A DNA stretch of 64,000 nucleotides, from NCBI RefSeq assembly GCF_900106765.1, contig NZ_FNNG01000001.1, positions 313,774-377,773 of the forward strand. Direction: 5' to 3'. The translations under genes and the position numbers were made by a program. The notes beneath the pieces are model-generated. The model ran no database searches. It was not told where the DNA came from and saw only the letters and a program-made list of their open reading frames with translations. Shown here piece by piece: positions 61,988 through 64,000 of the stretch (its first letter is position 1; every line of letters starts with the position of its first letter). The stretch comes from Tepidimicrobium xylanilyticum. Its GTDB lineage: Bacteria; Bacillota; Clostridia; Tissierellales; Tepidimicrobiaceae.

Positions 61988-62548
61988 TTATTTCAATACT
62001 TTACAGAGAATAGAATTAATTTCAGCCATTACATTCTCTATCTGAGTTGGTTGTCTACTTGGTATTTTTATGATGAAATCTACAATTTCTTTTAATTTGC
62101 CCCCACTTTCACCAGTTATGGCAACTGTATAGGCTCCTTTAACTTTTGCCTTTTCTATTCCATTTATTACATTTAACGAATTTCCACTGGTGCTTAATCC
62201 GATAACTAAGTCGTTTTGCGAAGCATATACCTCTACTTGTTTTTTATAGATGTTTTCAAATCCATAGTCGTTAGATAGGGTAGTTATTATGTCTACATTT
62301 GAAGATAAGGACAATACTGGTCTACCTTCTTTGCCAGATTTAAACCTACCTATAAATGATGCTGCCATTATGTTGGCTACTCCAGCGCAACCTCCATTAC
62401 CAAATGCTATTATCTTATTCCCATTCTCAAAAGTTTTTTCAAACAAATCTGCTAGTTTTACTATATCTTCAACTAGAACTGATTTACACCTTTCTGACGT
62501 ATTCTTAGTTTCATCCAAAAAATTCACTATAAGGCTTTTATCAATCAT
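61988..62548 (-). CDS. SIS-domain (GmhA-like) sugar-phosphate isomerase lacking GmhA catalytic residues
   Basis: This 186-residue single SIS-domain protein matches GmhA from end to end: FGNGGCAGVANIMAASFIGRF near 49-69, NDYGFENIYKKQVE near 93 and GLSTSGNSLNVI near 116. In GmhA the motif is AAELVGRF with catalytic Glu; here it is AASFIGRF. The catalytic/zinc His of QEVH is replaced in QIENVMAE. It is thus not a normal heptose isomerase; another aldose-ketose phosphate isomerase or a sugar-phosphate binder is more likely. It lies 37 bp before the aldolase and 38 bp after the aldehyde dehydrogenase. Confidence 0.85.
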   Translation of the reverse strand: MIDKSLIVNFLDETKNTSERCKSVLVEDIVKLADLFEKTFENGNKIIAFGNGGCAGVANIMAASFIGRFKSGKEGRPVLSLSSNVDIITTLSNDYGFENIYKKQVEVYASQNDLVIGLSTSGNSLNVINGIEKAKVKGAYTVAITGESGGKLKEIVDFIIKIPSRQPTQIENVMAEINSILCKVLK

Positions 62549-62586
62549 AGCCTTCCCCTTTCTTTATTATGGAATTTACTACCTTT

Positions 62587-64000
62587 TTAAAATGGAGGAT
62601 TCACATTATCTCCTAATTCTACAAAGATTGTTTTAGAACGCATATATTTATGAATTCCTGCCACTCCTATTCCACTTTGTTTCCAACCTGCTCCGGGAGA
62701 TTCTACCATTCCTTTGCTGAAATAGGTATTAATATAAATTTGTCCACCTTTAATCTTAGCTGCTACCCTATGGGCTCTTGCCACATCCTTTGTAAATACA
62801 GCTCCTGCTAATCCATAATCCACTAAATTTGCTAAGTTTATAGCTTCTTCCTCCGTTTTAAATTTACTTACACATACTACAGGTCCAAATATTTCTTCCT
62901 GAAAAATTGTCATTTCAGGAGTTATATCAGTAAAAATAGTAGGTAATATGAAATTACCATCCTTCAATTCTTCTGCAACACATCTACCATCTTTAATTAA
63001 AGTTGCCCCTTCTTTAATCCCTTTCTCTATATAGTTGCACACATTATTGTAATGCTCTTTTGAAATTAGGGGACCAAAATTCACACCTTTTTCATAATTA
63101 AATCCATCACCTGGTTTAAATTCATTACTATACCTGCATAAGGCTTCTACAAATTTATCATAAATAGACTCCTGAACTATTATTCTGGTACCGGATACAC
63201 ACACTTGTCCAGAATTTAATGTAAATCCATGTAATGCCCATTTGGCTGCATTTTCTATATCTACATCTTCAAAAATGATATTAGGGCTTTTCCCTCCTAA
63301 TTCTAACGCTAAATCCTTTATAGTAGAACTAGCTGCATTAAATACCTTTCTGCCCGTTTCTGTTCCTCCTGTCATAGATATCATGTCCACATCCTTGTCT
63401 TTGACAAGAACTTCTCCTACCAAAGATCCTGGACCTGTTACAATATTCACTACCCCTTTAGGGAATCCCGCCTCTTCAAACACAGAGGCTAAAGCCAACC
63501 AACTTAAAGATGCCCAAGAAGAAGGTTTTACAATTACAGTATTTCCTGCAGCCAAAATAGCAGCAATTTTCTGGCAACCCATCATCAATGGGCCATTCCA
63601 AGGCAATATTTCAGCTACAACTCCATAGGGTTCCCAATTTACATAATTTAAATAGTTTCCACCACCATCTACAGGGACTACCTTCCCTTCTATGCACCTA
63701 GCCTTCCCTGCGTAGTATTCAAAAGCATCTAAGCTTTGAGGCAATTCATAATATAGTACGCTGGGATAGAGTTTCCCACAATCCAGTGTTTCCAAACAAG
63801 CAAATTCCTCCTGCTTTTTAGCCAATGTATCTTTGAATTTTAAAAGTAGTTTACTCCTTTCCAAATTAGTCATCTTACCCCAGGGTCCCTTATCAAATGC
63901 ATCTTTGGCAGCTTTTATTGCTTTTTTTACATCATTTTCTCCACCTTTATATACTTTTGCAAAAGACTGATTATTTACAGGATTTATTACATCCATAGTT
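62587..64000 (-). CDS. NAD(P)-dependent aldehyde dehydrogenase (5' end probably outside window)
   Basis: At least 469 residues of an ALDH-superfamily enzyme are visible. Motifs are PWNGPLMMGCQKIAAILAAGNTVIVKPS (cofactor region, near 130-157), LELGGKSPN with the general-base Glu near 236, and NSGQVCVSGTR with the nucleophile Cys near 270. The visible frame begins DVINPVNNQSF, which in relatives is residue 15-25. The frame remains open upstream of the ATG at 63996 to the edge, so the true start is likely beyond the window. It oxidises an aldehyde to an acid and heads the SIS-aldolase-ADH group. Confidence 0.92.
   Translation of the reverse strand, partial: TMDVINPVNNQSFAKVYKGGENDVKKAIKAAKDAFDKGPWGKMTNLERSKLLLKFKDTLAKKQEEFACLETLDCGKLYPSVLYYELPQSLDAFEYYAGKARCIEGKVVPVDGGGNYLNYVNWEPYGVVAEILPWNGPLMMGCQKIAAILAAGNTVIVKPSSWASLSWLALASVFEEAGFPKGVVNIVTGPGSLVGEVLVKDKDVDMISMTGGTETGRKVFNAASSTIKDLALELGGKSPNIIFEDVDIENAAKWALHGFTLNSGQVCVSGTRIIVQESIYDKFVEALCRYSNEFKPGDGFNYEKGVNFGPLISKEHYNNVCNYIEKGIKEGATLIKDGRCVAEELKDGNFILPTIFTDITPEMTIFQEEIFGPVVCVSKFKTEEEAINLANLVDYGLAGAVFTKDVARAHRVAAKIKGGQIYINTYFSKGMVESPGAGWKQSGIGVAGIHKYMRSKTIFVELGDNVNPPF

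Overview
The window looks like the chromosome of a low-GC, Gram-positive anaerobe of the Clostridia/Tissierellia type. This is an inference from gene content: kal and kce (lysine fermentation), a tungsten-type aldehyde:ferredoxin oxidoreductase, an oligopeptide importer with TldD/PmbA, ATP-dependent PEP carboxykinase, S-layer-homology (SLH) proteins, and strong AGGAGG ribosome sites with TTG starts. I found no rRNA, tRNA, CRISPR array, insertion sequence or phage gene.

Layout. 1-3.7 kb (minus): a sugar-phosphate block of zinc-ribbon protein, fba, fsa-type transaldolase and two tandem glpX genes, the second cut by the left edge. 3.8-6.5 kb (minus): kce, kal and a PatB/MalY C-S lyase. 6.6-8.3 kb: a sodium symporter and a cryptic short reading frame with its own terminator. 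8.6-13.2 kb (plus): a MacB-like ABC system whose middle gene is a secreted beta-repeat protein. 13.2-23.1 kb: three SLH proteins, CTP synthase, an aspartate-racemase relative and a broken acetyltransferase.

23.2-33.0 kb (minus) is the most distinctive region. One operon, headed by a GntR/UTRA regulator with its own palindromic operator, carries a zinc alcohol dehydrogenase, MtnA, a complete ECF importer (fused ATPases, EcfT, S protein), an MTA-type nucleoside phosphorylase, a methionine-gamma-lyase-like enzyme, a second MtnA-like isomerase and a FucA-type aldolase. Together these can take up a 5'-modified nucleoside (methylthioadenosine or 5'-deoxyadenosine type) and split it to purine, dihydroxyacetone phosphate and a short aldehyde, followed by aldehyde reduction. 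This is an anaerobic DHAP-shunt layout with a dedicated transporter.

33.2-46.4 kb: PrsA-type foldase, a beta-lactamase-fold protein lacking Glu166, a DUF4342/two-component operon, pck, RNase Z, ribokinase and nucleoside hydrolase (with cre-like palindromes upstream), a PPC-domain protein, a FAD-Rieske oxidoreductase and a VOC dioxygenase. 46.5-48.7 kb: AOR with a MoaD-like partner. 48.9-58.6 kb (minus): an S41 peptidase lipoprotein, then oppA-B-C-D-F, tldD and pmbA as one peptide-use operon. A divergent ArsR-type regulator gene (58.8-59.9 kb) shares a 17-bp palindromic site with the opp promoter. 59.9-64.0 kb (minus): aldehyde dehydrogenase (cut by the right edge), SIS-fold isomerase, class II aldolase and iron alcohol dehydrogenase, which looks like a sugar-phosphate pathway that releases an aldehyde.

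The main protein-level surprise is CTP synthase with Ser382 in place of the glutaminase nucleophile cysteine, which predicts ammonia-dependent CTP synthesis.
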